Assembly: GCA_016784385.1 (NCBI GenBank)
Contig: JADHUT010000007.1
Span: forward strand, 1-37,919
Origin: Candidatus Microgenomates bacterium
GTDB lineage: Bacteria; Patescibacteriota; Microgenomatia; UBA8517
Reading direction: 5' to 3'
DNA: 37,919 nt
A model generated the notes under the pieces. It did no database searches, was not told the DNA's origin, and was given only the letters and a program-made list of their open reading frames with translations. This document shows, piece by piece, positions 1 to 9,563 of this stretch (position 1 is the first letter of the stretch; the number at the start of each line of letters is the position of its first letter). Position numbers and translations under genes: made by a program.

Positions 1-761
1 CCCAATAAATACGGGGCTACTTCAAGCAGGGGTTTGCTTTGAGAAACATAAGTTGCAGCCATATCAAACATGTCCAGGCCCGCTTTCAGCTTTCCCCTGA
101 TTTCTTTACCTTTATACTTCTCTGGGTATCTATTTGAGTCGATATAGGAAAATTCAATTTTAGCCTCAGACATCTTTTGTGCAATTTCTCCAGTTTTTGG
201 AACAATTTCAGGAATTGCCGATACTATAAAATCAATTCTTTCTTGGGCTGTTATTTCACCAGACTCAGAAGCAACACCACTCCCTTGATCTCCCTCAACG
301 TAACCTAGAACTGAAAGATATGGAGAAACTGTATCTATTCCAATCTGTGCAGCTTCGAGTGAGTACGTTGCCCCCTTTAGTCCATGTCCTAGGTCAGATA
401 CGTATTTACCTGCAAATGGGGTAATTCTCATCCAAGAAATTAGTTTATATGAGCTCATCACCTTGGCTAGTGAATCTTTTATGGTGGTTATATCATCTTT
501 CACCTTGCCCAAGTCAGCGCTGTCAAAAGAAGTAATTACAGGAGAAATGTTGTTTTTGTATTGTTTATTTGCAGTAACACCGAAAATTAAAAGTGGGATA
601 GTGTAGATAAGGATAAAAAACAATAAAATACCGCTCCCTATCAATAATTTTTTATTTAGTTTTGCCTTTGGCTTCTCAATAACAACCTCTTGATTGGGAG
701 TCTCTGTGTCCAACCCACTGTCCGGTGTTAATTTGGGGATTAATAATGAATCGTCTGGCAT
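1..761 (-). CDS. DUF4012-like protein, N-terminal part (gene runs off the left edge)
   Basis: Manual reverse translation from ATG at 761: MPDDSLLIPKLTPDSGLDTETPNQEVVIEKPKAKLNKKLLIGSGILLFFILIYTIPLLIFG..., one TM near the N-terminus then an extracytoplasmic region; frame open to position 1. Not in the supplied ORF track because it is truncated. Family call from memory of DUF4012 proteins. Confidence 0.7.
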   Translation of the reverse strand, partial: MPDDSLLIPKLTPDSGLDTETPNQEVVIEKPKAKLNKKLLIGSGILLFFILIYTIPLLIFGVTANKQYKNNISPVITSFDSADLGKVKDDITTIKDSLAKVMSSYKLISWMRITPFAGKYVSDLGHGLKGATYSLEAAQIGIDTVSPYLSVLGYVEGDQGSGVASESGEITAQERIDFIVSAIPEIVPKTGEIAQKMSEAKIEFSYIDSNRYPEKYKGKEIRGKLKAGLDMFDMAATYVSQSKPLLEVAPYLL

Positions 762-769
762 ATCAAAAA

Positions 770-775
770 ATTATA
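770..775 (-). promoter_or_regulatory. Putative -10 box TATAAT, 8 nt before ATG of the DUF4012-like gene
   Basis: Minus strand GCTGTATAATTTTTTGATATG; box overlaps the TAA stop of the upstream sugar transferase. Confidence 0.55.
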
Positions 776-1421
776 CAGCACCACGTCCTGATATCATAGC
801 CCATGGAGTTTTTAGAATTATCAATATATCAAAAAGAAGTGATTTCTTTTTTGCATAATATGCATCCATTTCTATTCTTTTGTCAAAATTTACATCACTT
901 CTTCCTGTAACTTGCCAATAACCGGTTATTCCAGGTTTTACTTTCAATGTTTCTTTTATGAAATCGGCACATTTGACATATTTCTTTTCCTGTTCTCGTA
1001 GCTCTTCCACAAAACATGGTCTAGGTCCAACCAAACTCATTTCACCTTTAAGAACATTGAAAAATTGTGGCATTTCGTCAATTGAATACTTTCTTATAAA
1101 CTTACCAAAAGGTGTAACTCTTGGATCTTTACTTAACTTGAAACTTGATTTTTTATATTCTTGATAAAGCTTTTTATATTTTGGGTCAGTTTTGATTAAA
1201 TCATAGGCGTTAACCACCATTGACCTAAATTTATAGTGATAAAACATTTTGCCATCTTTCCCAACCCTTTGGGATGTTTTATTTGCTTTTTCTACAAATA
1301 CTGGCCCTGGTGAGACGATTTTTATAATAATCGCAGTAATTATCATTATTGGAGAGAACAAAACAAGAAGTGTTGTTGCACCTAAGATATCTATACTTCT
1401 TTTCAAAATATTAAAAATCAT
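771..1421 (-). CDS. Bacterial sugar transferase (undecaprenyl-phosphate sugar phosphotransferase, WcaJ/RfbP type, short form)
   Basis: Motifs KFRSM, SIDEMPQFFNVLKGEMSLVGPRP, KPGITGYWQVTGRS, one N-terminal TM. Confidence 0.92.
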   Translation of the reverse strand: MIFNILKRSIDILGATTLLVLFSPIMIITAIIIKIVSPGPVFVEKANKTSQRVGKDGKMFYHYKFRSMVVNAYDLIKTDPKYKKLYQEYKKSSFKLSKDPRVTPFGKFIRKYSIDEMPQFFNVLKGEMSLVGPRPCFVEELREQEKKYVKCADFIKETLKVKPGITGYWQVTGRSDVNFDKRIEMDAYYAKKKSLLFDILIILKTPWAMISGRGAV

Positions 1422-1455
1422 ATGGTTTATAAAATCGTATATATCAATTTCATTG

Positions 1456-2580
1456 CTATAGAAGGTCTTCCAATTTTCTCTCTTTTAATGTATTGACTAC
1501 TTTTTTAACATTTTGTGCTTTGCTCTTTGAACAAATAAGAAGTGCGTCGTGGGTATCTACAATTATAATATTATCAACATCAACCACTGCAATCATTCTT
1601 CCATTTTTGTAAATAAGCGCGTCAGATGTATCAATGTTAATTATTTCACCTCCTGGTGCATCTCCATCAATTATCACATTTCCAAAATTATCTTTTTTAC
1701 TATTTTCCCAAACTTCTTTCCAATCTCCAATATCAGTCCAGTCAAAATCACCATGAACCACTACAAAGTCTGTTGATTTCTCAACTATTGCATAATCAAT
1801 TGCAATTTTGGGCATATCTTTATAAATCTTGTCTATTTTTTTAATATTTTTTATCCGTTGCAAGTTCTCATAAATTTTAGGTGCATACTTTTTAATTTCA
1901 TCCAAAAGTACATCTACCCTCCAAACAAATTCACCAGCATTCCACAAATAATTACCTGACTTTGTATACTTTTCAGCCAAGTTTAGTGGTGGTTTTTCAA
2001 CAAATTTATCTAATTTGAAAAAATGTATATCTTTAATTGCTGCATGTTTCTCACCTTTTTTAATGTGCCCCAAGCCAGTGTGGGGGTATTTTGGAGTAAC
2101 TCCCAGGGCTACTAGTTTTTTTTGCACGTAAGCTACCTCTGCTGCGGCCATCAAAACTTCTAAATATCTTCCTACTGGCTTGACCAACCTGTCGGCAGCT
2201 TCTGTAATTATTACAGCATCAGGGTCTTCCTTTTGGATAACATATGCCCCCAACGCATGAGCGGGGCCAGTCTCTCTCCTTGCAGGCTCAACAATAATGT
2301 TGTCTTTTTTAAACTCTGGAATTTCTTTGAGTATTTCTTTTTTGTAGGCTTTGGAAACTGTGACACAATAAATTTTTTCAATTGGTATCACTCTTTTAAA
2401 ACGTTCAAATGTGAGTTGTGTTAATGTCTGATCCTCAAAAAATAGGGGTAAAAATTGTTTTGGAGTTTTATTTCTGCTTTTGGGCCAAAGACGAGTTCCT
2501 CCCCCTCCCGCCAGTATAAGCGCGTACAAGTGATCCTTGTAACTGTCTTTCGAACTTTGCTTCTTCGAATCTTTTTGCAT
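1456..2580 (-). CDS. manC: Mannose-1-phosphate guanylyltransferase
   Basis: LYALILAGGGGTRLWPKSRNKTPKQFLPL, FVEKPPLNLAEKY, LWNAGEFVW, DWTDIGDW motifs. Start probably the internal Met at 2580 rather than 2634. Confidence 0.88.
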   Translation of the reverse strand: MQKDSKKQSSKDSYKDHLYALILAGGGGTRLWPKSRNKTPKQFLPLFFEDQTLTQLTFERFKRVIPIEKIYCVTVSKAYKKEILKEIPEFKKDNIIVEPARRETGPAHALGAYVIQKEDPDAVIITEAADRLVKPVGRYLEVLMAAAEVAYVQKKLVALGVTPKYPHTGLGHIKKGEKHAAIKDIHFFKLDKFVEKPPLNLAEKYTKSGNYLWNAGEFVWRVDVLLDEIKKYAPKIYENLQRIKNIKKIDKIYKDMPKIAIDYAIVEKSTDFVVVHGDFDWTDIGDWKEVWENSKKDNFGNVIIDGDAPGGEIINIDTSDALIYKNGRMIAVVDVDNIIIVDTHDALLICSKSKAQNVKKVVNTLKERKLEDLL

Positions 2581-3643
2581 TTGTTTTAAGGTAACTATGA
2601 TTAAAGCGTATTTTACCAAACTTTGCAATCGCATGTATTAAACTCTGTTCATTTTGAGAGTTAAATAGTACTCCTAATTGTTTGTCGACCACTATATCCA
2701 AAACTCCTCCTTTACCGTATGCAATTACTGGAACTCCTAAAGCTTGTGCTTCAACAAACACAATTCCAAAGTCTTCTTCCTGCGCAACAATCAAAGCTTT
2801 TGCTCTTTTGTATATACTTTTTAGTTTTTCATCACTTATTTTTCCTTTAAATACAATATTATTGTTAGCCGCTCTTTTAAGACTTTTTTCTTGGCTTCCA
2901 ACACCAACTATTACTAGCGGTAAATTAAGTTTATTGAACACATCAACAACCAAATCTACTTTTTTGTAAGGAACCAATCTAGAAACACACAAAAAATACT
3001 CTCCATCTTTTTCATAACTCTTTCCACTTGGTTTATTTTGTGAGACATGGACTGGTGGAAAGATAATTTCTGAATCCAGTCCATAATATTTTTTTACCCT
3101 TTTTTGTACTGCAGTTGATATGGAAATTATATGATCTGGCCTGAAAACTGCAATTTTATCCCAGTTTTTTAAATAATTTACTACTGGTTTTGAAACAAAG
3201 CGCAACAGCTTGTTTTTGAAATACTCATCATAATGACTCCACAAATATCTGGTGGGGGTCAACATATAACACACATGGGTTGTCTTGGGTCCTGTAATTA
3301 TTCCCTTGGCAGCTTCAGAGGTCACAGAGATTACAAGATCAAACTCATTAAAATCAAAGCTCTCAAAAGCCAGGGGCATTAACCACCCTAAACCCTCGTG
3401 CCAACTTTTTGCAAAAGGAATTTTTTGTAAAAAAGAAGTATATATTTTTGGAAAAACACTCGCCCATGAGGCTTTTTTGGGGTCATACACAGAGGTGTAT
3501 AGCGGGGCTCGGGGAAACATTTGATGAAGACTCAACAAAACTCTCTCAGCCCCACCCCATTTATTTACTCTGTCGTAAACAATTGCAACTTTTTTACCAG
3601 GGCTTTGACTGGCCAAGCTTTGCTTATTTTTCAGAGAATTCAT
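2468..3643 (-). CDS. Glycosyltransferase family 4
   Basis: VAIVYDRVNKWGGAERVLLSL, FLCVSRLVPYKKVDLVV, EDFGIVFVEAQALGVPVIAYGKGG. Confidence 0.88.
   Translation of the reverse strand: MNSLKNKQSLASQSPGKKVAIVYDRVNKWGGAERVLLSLHQMFPRAPLYTSVYDPKKASWASVFPKIYTSFLQKIPFAKSWHEGLGWLMPLAFESFDFNEFDLVISVTSEAAKGIITGPKTTHVCYMLTPTRYLWSHYDEYFKNKLLRFVSKPVVNYLKNWDKIAVFRPDHIISISTAVQKRVKKYYGLDSEIIFPPVHVSQNKPSGKSYEKDGEYFLCVSRLVPYKKVDLVVDVFNKLNLPLVIVGVGSQEKSLKRAANNNIVFKGKISDEKLKSIYKRAKALIVAQEEDFGIVFVEAQALGVPVIAYGKGGVLDIVVDKQLGVLFNSQNEQSLIHAIAKFGKIRFNHSYLKTNAKRFEEAKFERQLQGSLVRAYTGGRGRNSSLAQKQK
3612..3633 (+). repeat. 22-bp exact direct repeat, copy 1: GCCAAGCTTTGCTTATTTTTCA
   Basis: Identical to 14434-14455; covers the stop codon of CDS 3624-4715. 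Confidence 0.9.
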
Positions 3644-4715
3644 CGTAAAGATCTAGAGTTTTTTGGGCAGTTTTTTGCCAGGTGAATTTTTTTGCGTACA
3701 GATATGCTTTGTTGATTCTTTTTTTTGTTTCATTGACTTTCATCTCACCTGTTTTCTTCAATGCATTTGTAATTGAATCAACATCTTTAGGATCAAAATA
3801 AATTGCATTGTCTTTATAAACTTCTTTAAAAACTTTTGTATCGGAAGACAGTAACAAAGTTTTTCTTGCCATGGCCTCCAACCCTTGAAATCCGAACCCT
3901 TCTAAAAGTGATGGGTATACAAAAGCAATAGCCTTTGCATACAATCTTTTTAACTTAATATCATCCAGGTATCCTACCAACTTTATATTTTTTTCAGCAT
4001 CTAATTCTCGAATAGTTTTTTGTAATCTTTTTGTAAACACATTTCTAGATGACACTATCACCAATTTAGTGTCCAGCTTTTTGACAGCTTTAATCAAAGA
4101 AATAAGATTTTTGTGTGGATATGCACTGCCAACATATAAGAAATAGTCTTCTTTTTTAACTGCCCCTTCATAATCAAAGAAGCTTTTGTTTATCCCCAAA
4201 TGAGTTACGCATACTTCGTCTGGATTTACCCTAAAGTAATCTACTATGTTATTTTTGACTACAACACTTGGGGTTATTATCTTGCTTGCTCTTTTAACTG
4301 CATTCCAAAAAGCTAGTCTATATCCCACCCTTTTAAACAAATATTGATAACTGGGAAGTGTTGTGGTGTCAATCCCTTTAGACTCATGCATTATCATGTC
4401 GTGAATGGTTACTACATACGGTCCCTTCATAAAAAGTGGTGTGTTGAAATGCAAAAAATGGGTTAGGTCAGGATTTAATTTGTTGATAATTTTAGGTAAA
4501 TTAATTTGTTCTGCAAATGTGTAATGCTTGTAATCAACTAGTACTTTATCCCAATTTTTAGGCAATTTTAAAGTCTCGAAGTATTTTTTTCTTAGCAAAA
4601 CGAAATATTTATTCTTTGTGTCAATTTTTGAAAGACTATTTATTAGTTCTGTGGTATATCTTCCTAAACCACCATGTTCTAAACCATAAAATCTACCGTC
4701 TATTACTATCCTCAT
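3624..4715 (-). CDS. Glycosyltransferase family 4
   Basis: IDGRFYGLEHGGLGRYTTELI, FLYVGSAYPHKNL, YPSLLEGFGFQGLEAMA. Confidence 0.9.
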   Translation of the reverse strand: MRIVIDGRFYGLEHGGLGRYTTELINSLSKIDTKNKYFVLLRKKYFETLKLPKNWDKVLVDYKHYTFAEQINLPKIINKLNPDLTHFLHFNTPLFMKGPYVVTIHDMIMHESKGIDTTTLPSYQYLFKRVGYRLAFWNAVKRASKIITPSVVVKNNIVDYFRVNPDEVCVTHLGINKSFFDYEGAVKKEDYFLYVGSAYPHKNLISLIKAVKKLDTKLVIVSSRNVFTKRLQKTIRELDAEKNIKLVGYLDDIKLKRLYAKAIAFVYPSLLEGFGFQGLEAMARKTLLLSSDTKVFKEVYKDNAIYFDPKDVDSITNALKKTGEMKVNETKKRINKAYLYAKKFTWQKTAQKTLDLYDEFSEK

Positions 4716-4723
4716 GTGTTCCT

Positions 4724-4732
4724 ATTATAGCA
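4724..4732 (-). promoter_or_regulatory. Putative extended -10 TGCTATAAT, 8 nt before ATG 4715
   Basis: Minus strand TACTGCTATAATAGGAACACATGAGG. Confidence 0.65.
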
Positions 4733-4737
4733 GTAAC

Positions 4738-5619
4738 TTAAAAAGAAGAAAGAAAAACTACTCGCACATACCTAACAACTTTAAACAAGTTTATTCCAAG
4801 TATCACAAAATAATTAAAGAGTAGTGGATACTTTTTCCAAAGATTTTTTCTGTAAAAAAGCTCCATTGAAGCAACTCCTGCGAGTCTAATGCGTTTTCTT
4901 TGCGCATCAGTTAATTTATGTCTCCACTTTTTTACCTTTCCCTTGGTTACTCCCTTTAGATGCAATATAAACACATCTGGGTAGTAAACCAGCTTGTAAC
5001 CAGCTTTATTGATTTGATAACAAAGATCTACGTCTTCGCCATCAAAAAAGTAATCTTCATCAAACCATCCGACCTTGTCTAGTAATTTTTTATATGACAA
5101 AAAGAATGCACCTTGAATAGCATCAACCTCGTGTGTTGCACTTTCTGGGATATATTCATAGTAATAGTCTCTAGTTTTGCCTAGAACCAGTCTTTTGAAA
5201 GATATCCAGGGAGTTGGGAACTTTCTTCTTACATCTTTGTCCATATCACCATTTTCCAAAACTAGCTTGCAAGTAACTGCTCCAACTTTAGGGTGCTCTT
5301 CCAAATATCTTACTGTTTTTGCAAAAACATCCTTTTTCACGACCGTATCAGGATTTAAAAACAAAACCATTTCACCCTTTACCATCTTTTTAGCTCTGTT
5401 ATTGCCTTTTGAAAATCCATCATTTGGTCCTTCGGTGATTTCTACCCAAGAATGTTTCTTTCTTACCATATCCATGCTTCCGTCAGTAGAAGAATTGTCA
5501 GATACAATAACCTGCATTGGAACTTCAGAACTATATTTTTTTACTGATGCCAAACAATCATCCAACAATTCCTTTGTGTTGTAGTTGAGAATTATTATTG
5601 TTAGTTTTGGTTTGGTCAT
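4738..5619 (-). CDS. Glycosyltransferase family 2 (rhamnosyltransferase-like)
   Basis: LTIIILNYNTKELLDDCLASV, VSDNSSTDGS, FLNPDTVV, FFDGEDVDLCYQINKAGYKLVYYPD. Confidence 0.9.
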   Translation of the reverse strand: MTKPKLTIIILNYNTKELLDDCLASVKKYSSEVPMQVIVSDNSSTDGSMDMVRKKHSWVEITEGPNDGFSKGNNRAKKMVKGEMVLFLNPDTVVKKDVFAKTVRYLEEHPKVGAVTCKLVLENGDMDKDVRRKFPTPWISFKRLVLGKTRDYYYEYIPESATHEVDAIQGAFFLSYKKLLDKVGWFDEDYFFDGEDVDLCYQINKAGYKLVYYPDVFILHLKGVTKGKVKKWRHKLTDAQRKRIRLAGVASMELFYRKNLWKKYPLLFNYFVILGINLFKVVRYVRVVFLSSF

Positions 5620-6809
5620 TTAATCTTTGTTTCTTCGTATACTTTATTTAGTTTATCAACAATTTTGATCCAATCAAAGTTATTTTTAACAAATTCTTTT
5701 CCATTGTTCCCAATTTTTGTCGCAAAATCATCATTTGTCAATACTTTAATAGTAATCTTTGCTAGTTCTTCCTCACTAGAAGAGACAAGTGCATCACGAC
5801 CTTTTGTCAGCCCAAGTCCTGAAACTCCAACTGGCGTAGAAACAACAGGGAGACCTGATGCCATTGCTTCCAAAACTTTCAGTCTTGTTCCACCAGGACC
5901 TTTAATGGGAGCCACTAAAACAGTTGAAGATTTATACACATCTCTTATATCGGGTACGCCCTGTGTTATTTCTATGTCAGAATCTTTTTTTGAATAGTCA
6001 GAGATATTGCTTGGAACATTCATACCATTTAGCCAAAGTTTTACTCCCGGAACCGCAGTTTTAACTTCTGGCCAAATTTTTTCAACCAAAATATTAACTG
6101 CCTCGACATTTTGCATCCATTTAAAGTCCCCCACATACAAAATTCTGGGAGGGTCTTTTTTAATTATCATTTTTTCTTGAAAATGTTTGTAATCTACACC
6201 ATTTGAAACTACCCCGGCATTAAGCCCTGGGGCCTCTTTTTCCATAACTTTTTTGTCATCTTCCGACACAGCAAAGGATTTATTTGCTTTCTTCCAATAG
6301 TACTTCTCCCAGAAACGGAGTTTTGCTACATCAAAAAGATAAATTGGTTTTAAAAACCAAGGAACTTCATGGTCAACATAATGCTGATAAACAGAAAACT
6401 CAATAGTAGGCTCTACTAATATAATTGGTATTTTTGTTTTGGGAATATGGGGCATAACATAAAAGGTTTCGGCATGAATAAGATCATATTTGTGCTTAGC
6501 AAGTTCTTTTTTTACAGCCCTTCGTTCCTCTAGTGAAAAATTTCTAACGACAACCAAAGGATTAAAAGAAATCAAAGTTAAAAACAAATTTCTAAAAGTC
6601 CAGGGGGATTTGGGACGCTTAAAAACCAATACCTCTTCACAATACTTTTCCAACTCCGGAACAAACTTTTTCTCCCAGTCATCTTTAATAAGAGTCATGA
6701 GCGTAATTTTGTGTTGTTTGGACAGGTGACGAATTAAGTTGTACCAACGAGTTTGGCCACCACTCAATTGGTCATTCGGCAAAAACGGAACCAGCATTAA
6801 TATTTTCAT
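5616..6809 (-). CDS. Glycosyltransferase family 4
   Basis: MKILMLVPFLPNDQLSGGQTRWYNLI, ILYVGDFKWMQNVEAV, APIKGPGGTRLKVLEAMASGLPVVSTPVGVSGL. Confidence 0.9.
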   Translation of the reverse strand: MKILMLVPFLPNDQLSGGQTRWYNLIRHLSKQHKITLMTLIKDDWEKKFVPELEKYCEEVLVFKRPKSPWTFRNLFLTLISFNPLVVVRNFSLEERRAVKKELAKHKYDLIHAETFYVMPHIPKTKIPIILVEPTIEFSVYQHYVDHEVPWFLKPIYLFDVAKLRFWEKYYWKKANKSFAVSEDDKKVMEKEAPGLNAGVVSNGVDYKHFQEKMIIKKDPPRILYVGDFKWMQNVEAVNILVEKIWPEVKTAVPGVKLWLNGMNVPSNISDYSKKDSDIEITQGVPDIRDVYKSSTVLVAPIKGPGGTRLKVLEAMASGLPVVSTPVGVSGLGLTKGRDALVSSSEEELAKITIKVLTNDDFATKIGNNGKEFVKNNFDWIKIVDKLNKVYEETKIK

Positions 6810-8248
6810 TATTTAATATTTTCTTTATGTAGATCTAAAATAATATACATATCGGTCTTCAATAGAGTCTTGAATCGCTTCTCAAAATTTACAGTGTCGA
6901 GGCTTTGCAGATCAACAGAAACATAATAGTCAGCCCCCCTTTCAATTATATTGTCTATAGAATCATCAATTGCAGGCCAACCCCACCTATTTGTTTGATA
7001 CAAAAATGCGGTATCTCCAATGTAGGGTGCAATAATTAAGGCGTCGAGAGGCAATGTTTCATCTACAATTTTACCCACTTCAATTATTTCAGGGTGGTTT
7101 ATTTGATAAAAGGGTCTGATTCTATCCCAAGAGACAAGCATCATAACAAGAATCGAGAGTACAACTAACAACTTTGATTTTTTCCAAAGCTCAACCACCC
7201 CCAAAGACAACACCAACACAATTGCAGGTATTGCCATTATTTGGTAATAATCATGTCTAATACTCGCAGTTGCTACAACTGTTACATAAGCAAGCATTGA
7301 TACTATGAACCAAAGAGAAAATTTATTATTTTCTTTTTTGACCAACCCAAAAACAAATGGTACTAACCCCCAACCCCCCAAAATTAAAATTCCCAACCGT
7401 TCTCCAAAAAGCCATCTAAAAAATGCTGGATGGAATCTAATCTTATCTCCATTAAATGCCCATTTGAAAAATGGAATACCTTCTGGAAAATTACTTATCC
7501 AAAAACGCCACATAATAAATGGTAAAAGAGTTAAAACAACTGAAAAGAGTATCTTTCTATCCAATTTAAGCTTTTTTAATTTAAATAAATAGGCCAAAGG
7601 AATCAGAAAAAAAGCAAAAAATGGTTTTACAAGAAGAGAAAGTGAGAAAAACACAACAAAGAGCACTAAATTTGCTGTTTTTTGCTTATACAAATACAAT
7701 ATTGCAAAATATATTCCAGCCAAAGAAAGACAAACCCCCATTGATTCAGGCAAAATCACTCTGGTGAAGTATATGTTGTAAGGCAAGACCAAATAGAAAA
7801 ATGAAGACAGAATTCCAATTTTAGTAGAATACAGCTTCTTTCCTATTAAAAATAAAAATACAGCAGAAATTAGTGCAAATATTACTGATGTCAATCTACC
7901 CCACATTTCTAGTGAAAACCTGCCAAATACATTAAATAGTGTTGCGTGTACAGCATTGTAAATAGGCAGTTCCACCATTCTGAACCCTTCTGGGTTTGGT
8001 ATCCCAGTTTGAATACTACTTATATCGTGATACTTTGGATAAAGAAGGTTTATTCCATTTTTTACAAATTCTCGACTTACTGATGCAGTATCTGCTTGAC
8101 GCCAAGAATGCCAATCAGCAACTGGATTTTGAATTCTATATAGTCTCAAAACTAAGCCCAAAAAAAGTACTACTGACAGTATTAAATACTCAGTTTTAAT
8201 TATCCTTTTCACGCGAGCAAAATTTGTGTTCTTTAGCATAAGTTTCAA
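6809..8248 (-). CDS. Multi-pass membrane glycosyltransferase, GT-C/PMT-ArnT-like
   Basis: WHSWRQADTASVSREF near the N-terminus, about 10 predicted hydrophobic segments. Start may be the internal ATG at 8239. Confidence 0.75.
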   Translation of the reverse strand: MKLMLKNTNFARVKRIIKTEYLILSVVLFLGLVLRLYRIQNPVADWHSWRQADTASVSREFVKNGINLLYPKYHDISSIQTGIPNPEGFRMVELPIYNAVHATLFNVFGRFSLEMWGRLTSVIFALISAVFLFLIGKKLYSTKIGILSSFFYLVLPYNIYFTRVILPESMGVCLSLAGIYFAILYLYKQKTANLVLFVVFFSLSLLVKPFFAFFLIPLAYLFKLKKLKLDRKILFSVVLTLLPFIMWRFWISNFPEGIPFFKWAFNGDKIRFHPAFFRWLFGERLGILILGGWGLVPFVFGLVKKENNKFSLWFIVSMLAYVTVVATASIRHDYYQIMAIPAIVLVLSLGVVELWKKSKLLVVLSILVMMLVSWDRIRPFYQINHPEIIEVGKIVDETLPLDALIIAPYIGDTAFLYQTNRWGWPAIDDSIDNIIERGADYYVSVDLQSLDTVNFEKRFKTLLKTDMYIILDLHKENIK

Positions 8249-8249
8249 G

Positions 8250-9563
8250 CTATTGATTATTTTTTATACCCAATATTCCTACCAGTAACCCCAAAAGTAG
8301 CCATAAACTGGTTGCAAGCTTGGATGCTTCAAATATGTCTATAAAAAAAGCATTTATAAGTATACCAACTACTCCTCCCAGTATCGATACAAAAAATATC
8401 TTTTCATAGGTACTTAACTTTTCAAGAGACAAACTCTTATGACACGCTTTACCAATGTTTATAAATATCAACATAAAAGCAGAAAAACCAAGTATACCTA
8501 CTTCTCCTAAAGCACGAAGGTAATCATTGTCTGTTGCAAGAGTAATTGAAGAATACCCAGTTCCTAGAAGTGGATTCTTTTTAAGGGCACGAATTGCCCT
8601 TGGCCATTCTACATTAAGCCTTATTGAAGTGGATCTGTCCTCAACTATACCTTCTTGTGCATAAACAGTACCAACTAATACCAGTTTATCCTTTACCACA
8701 TTAATTATTCTCATATACCTCTCCCTTAGTCCTGGAGAAAATCCAAACAAAATCACAGAAATAGCTCCAAAAATCATAATACTTTTGTATTTTTTCAACA
8801 AAAACAAGGCAATTGTGCCAGCTACCAGAAATGATACTATTGATATTCGTGACACAGCACTAGAAAGAAGCCAATATCCCATTAAAGAAATGGTTGCACA
8901 AAAGCGCTTCATTCCTTTATCTTTGAAAACAAAAAAACCTGTAACAAAGATTGGCAGTATTAAAACCAAGTAACTTGCCAGGTCATAATGTCCGGCAAAA
9001 GTTGAGTTTATGTGAGATCCTGTTACCCAACGAAGGGCAATTCCTTTTGAATACTCTTGATTTTGTGTGATAACTATCGGAAAAGAAATATAGCGCTGCA
9101 ATAGTCCGTAGATAAAGCTAAATCCAACAACCAACCCTAATACTTTTTTAATATATTCAATAAATCCCTTACTGTAAAAATTTCTAACATAAATTAATCC
9201 AAACAAAAATAACGACAAATATTGTCCTCTTCTTAGTAAATGCAAAAGTCCTATATGTGGAACAACTGTCTTTGTAAGGAAAACTGCCGACACCCAGGAC
9301 ACAAATCCAATAAAAAGAAAAATAAAGATTGATCTCACCACACTGTTTTTAATTAGTTTTTTAAACTCTTTTATAAAAAGTGGCAAAAACAGTAAAAATG
9401 ATATTGCAATTAGAAAATCTTCAATTCTTACCGCAACGTAGGTTCCAGGGATATTAAAAAGAGGAAACTTTGGATACAGTGGGATGGCAACAACAAGTGC
9501 TGTTATCAGATATTTATATAAATCTTTAGATGGAAGAGAAAGCTTTCGCATAAATTTTTGCAA
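8250..9563 (-). CDS. O-antigen polymerase/ligase-like (Wzy/WaaL) membrane protein
   Basis: Polytopic protein with RLNVEWPRAIRALKKNPLLGTGYSSI...DNDYLRALGEVGILGF, typical of the Wzy_C/O-antigen ligase loop. Confidence 0.85.
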   Translation of the reverse strand: MQKFMRKLSLPSKDLYKYLITALVVAIPLYPKFPLFNIPGTYVAVRIEDFLIAISFLLFLPLFIKEFKKLIKNSVVRSIFIFLFIGFVSWVSAVFLTKTVVPHIGLLHLLRRGQYLSLFLFGLIYVRNFYSKGFIEYIKKVLGLVVGFSFIYGLLQRYISFPIVITQNQEYSKGIALRWVTGSHINSTFAGHYDLASYLVLILPIFVTGFFVFKDKGMKRFCATISLMGYWLLSSAVSRISIVSFLVAGTIALFLLKKYKSIMIFGAISVILFGFSPGLRERYMRIINVVKDKLVLVGTVYAQEGIVEDRSTSIRLNVEWPRAIRALKKNPLLGTGYSSITLATDNDYLRALGEVGILGFSAFMLIFINIGKACHKSLSLEKLSTYEKIFFVSILGGVVGILINAFFIDIFEASKLATSLWLLLGLLVGILGIKNNQ

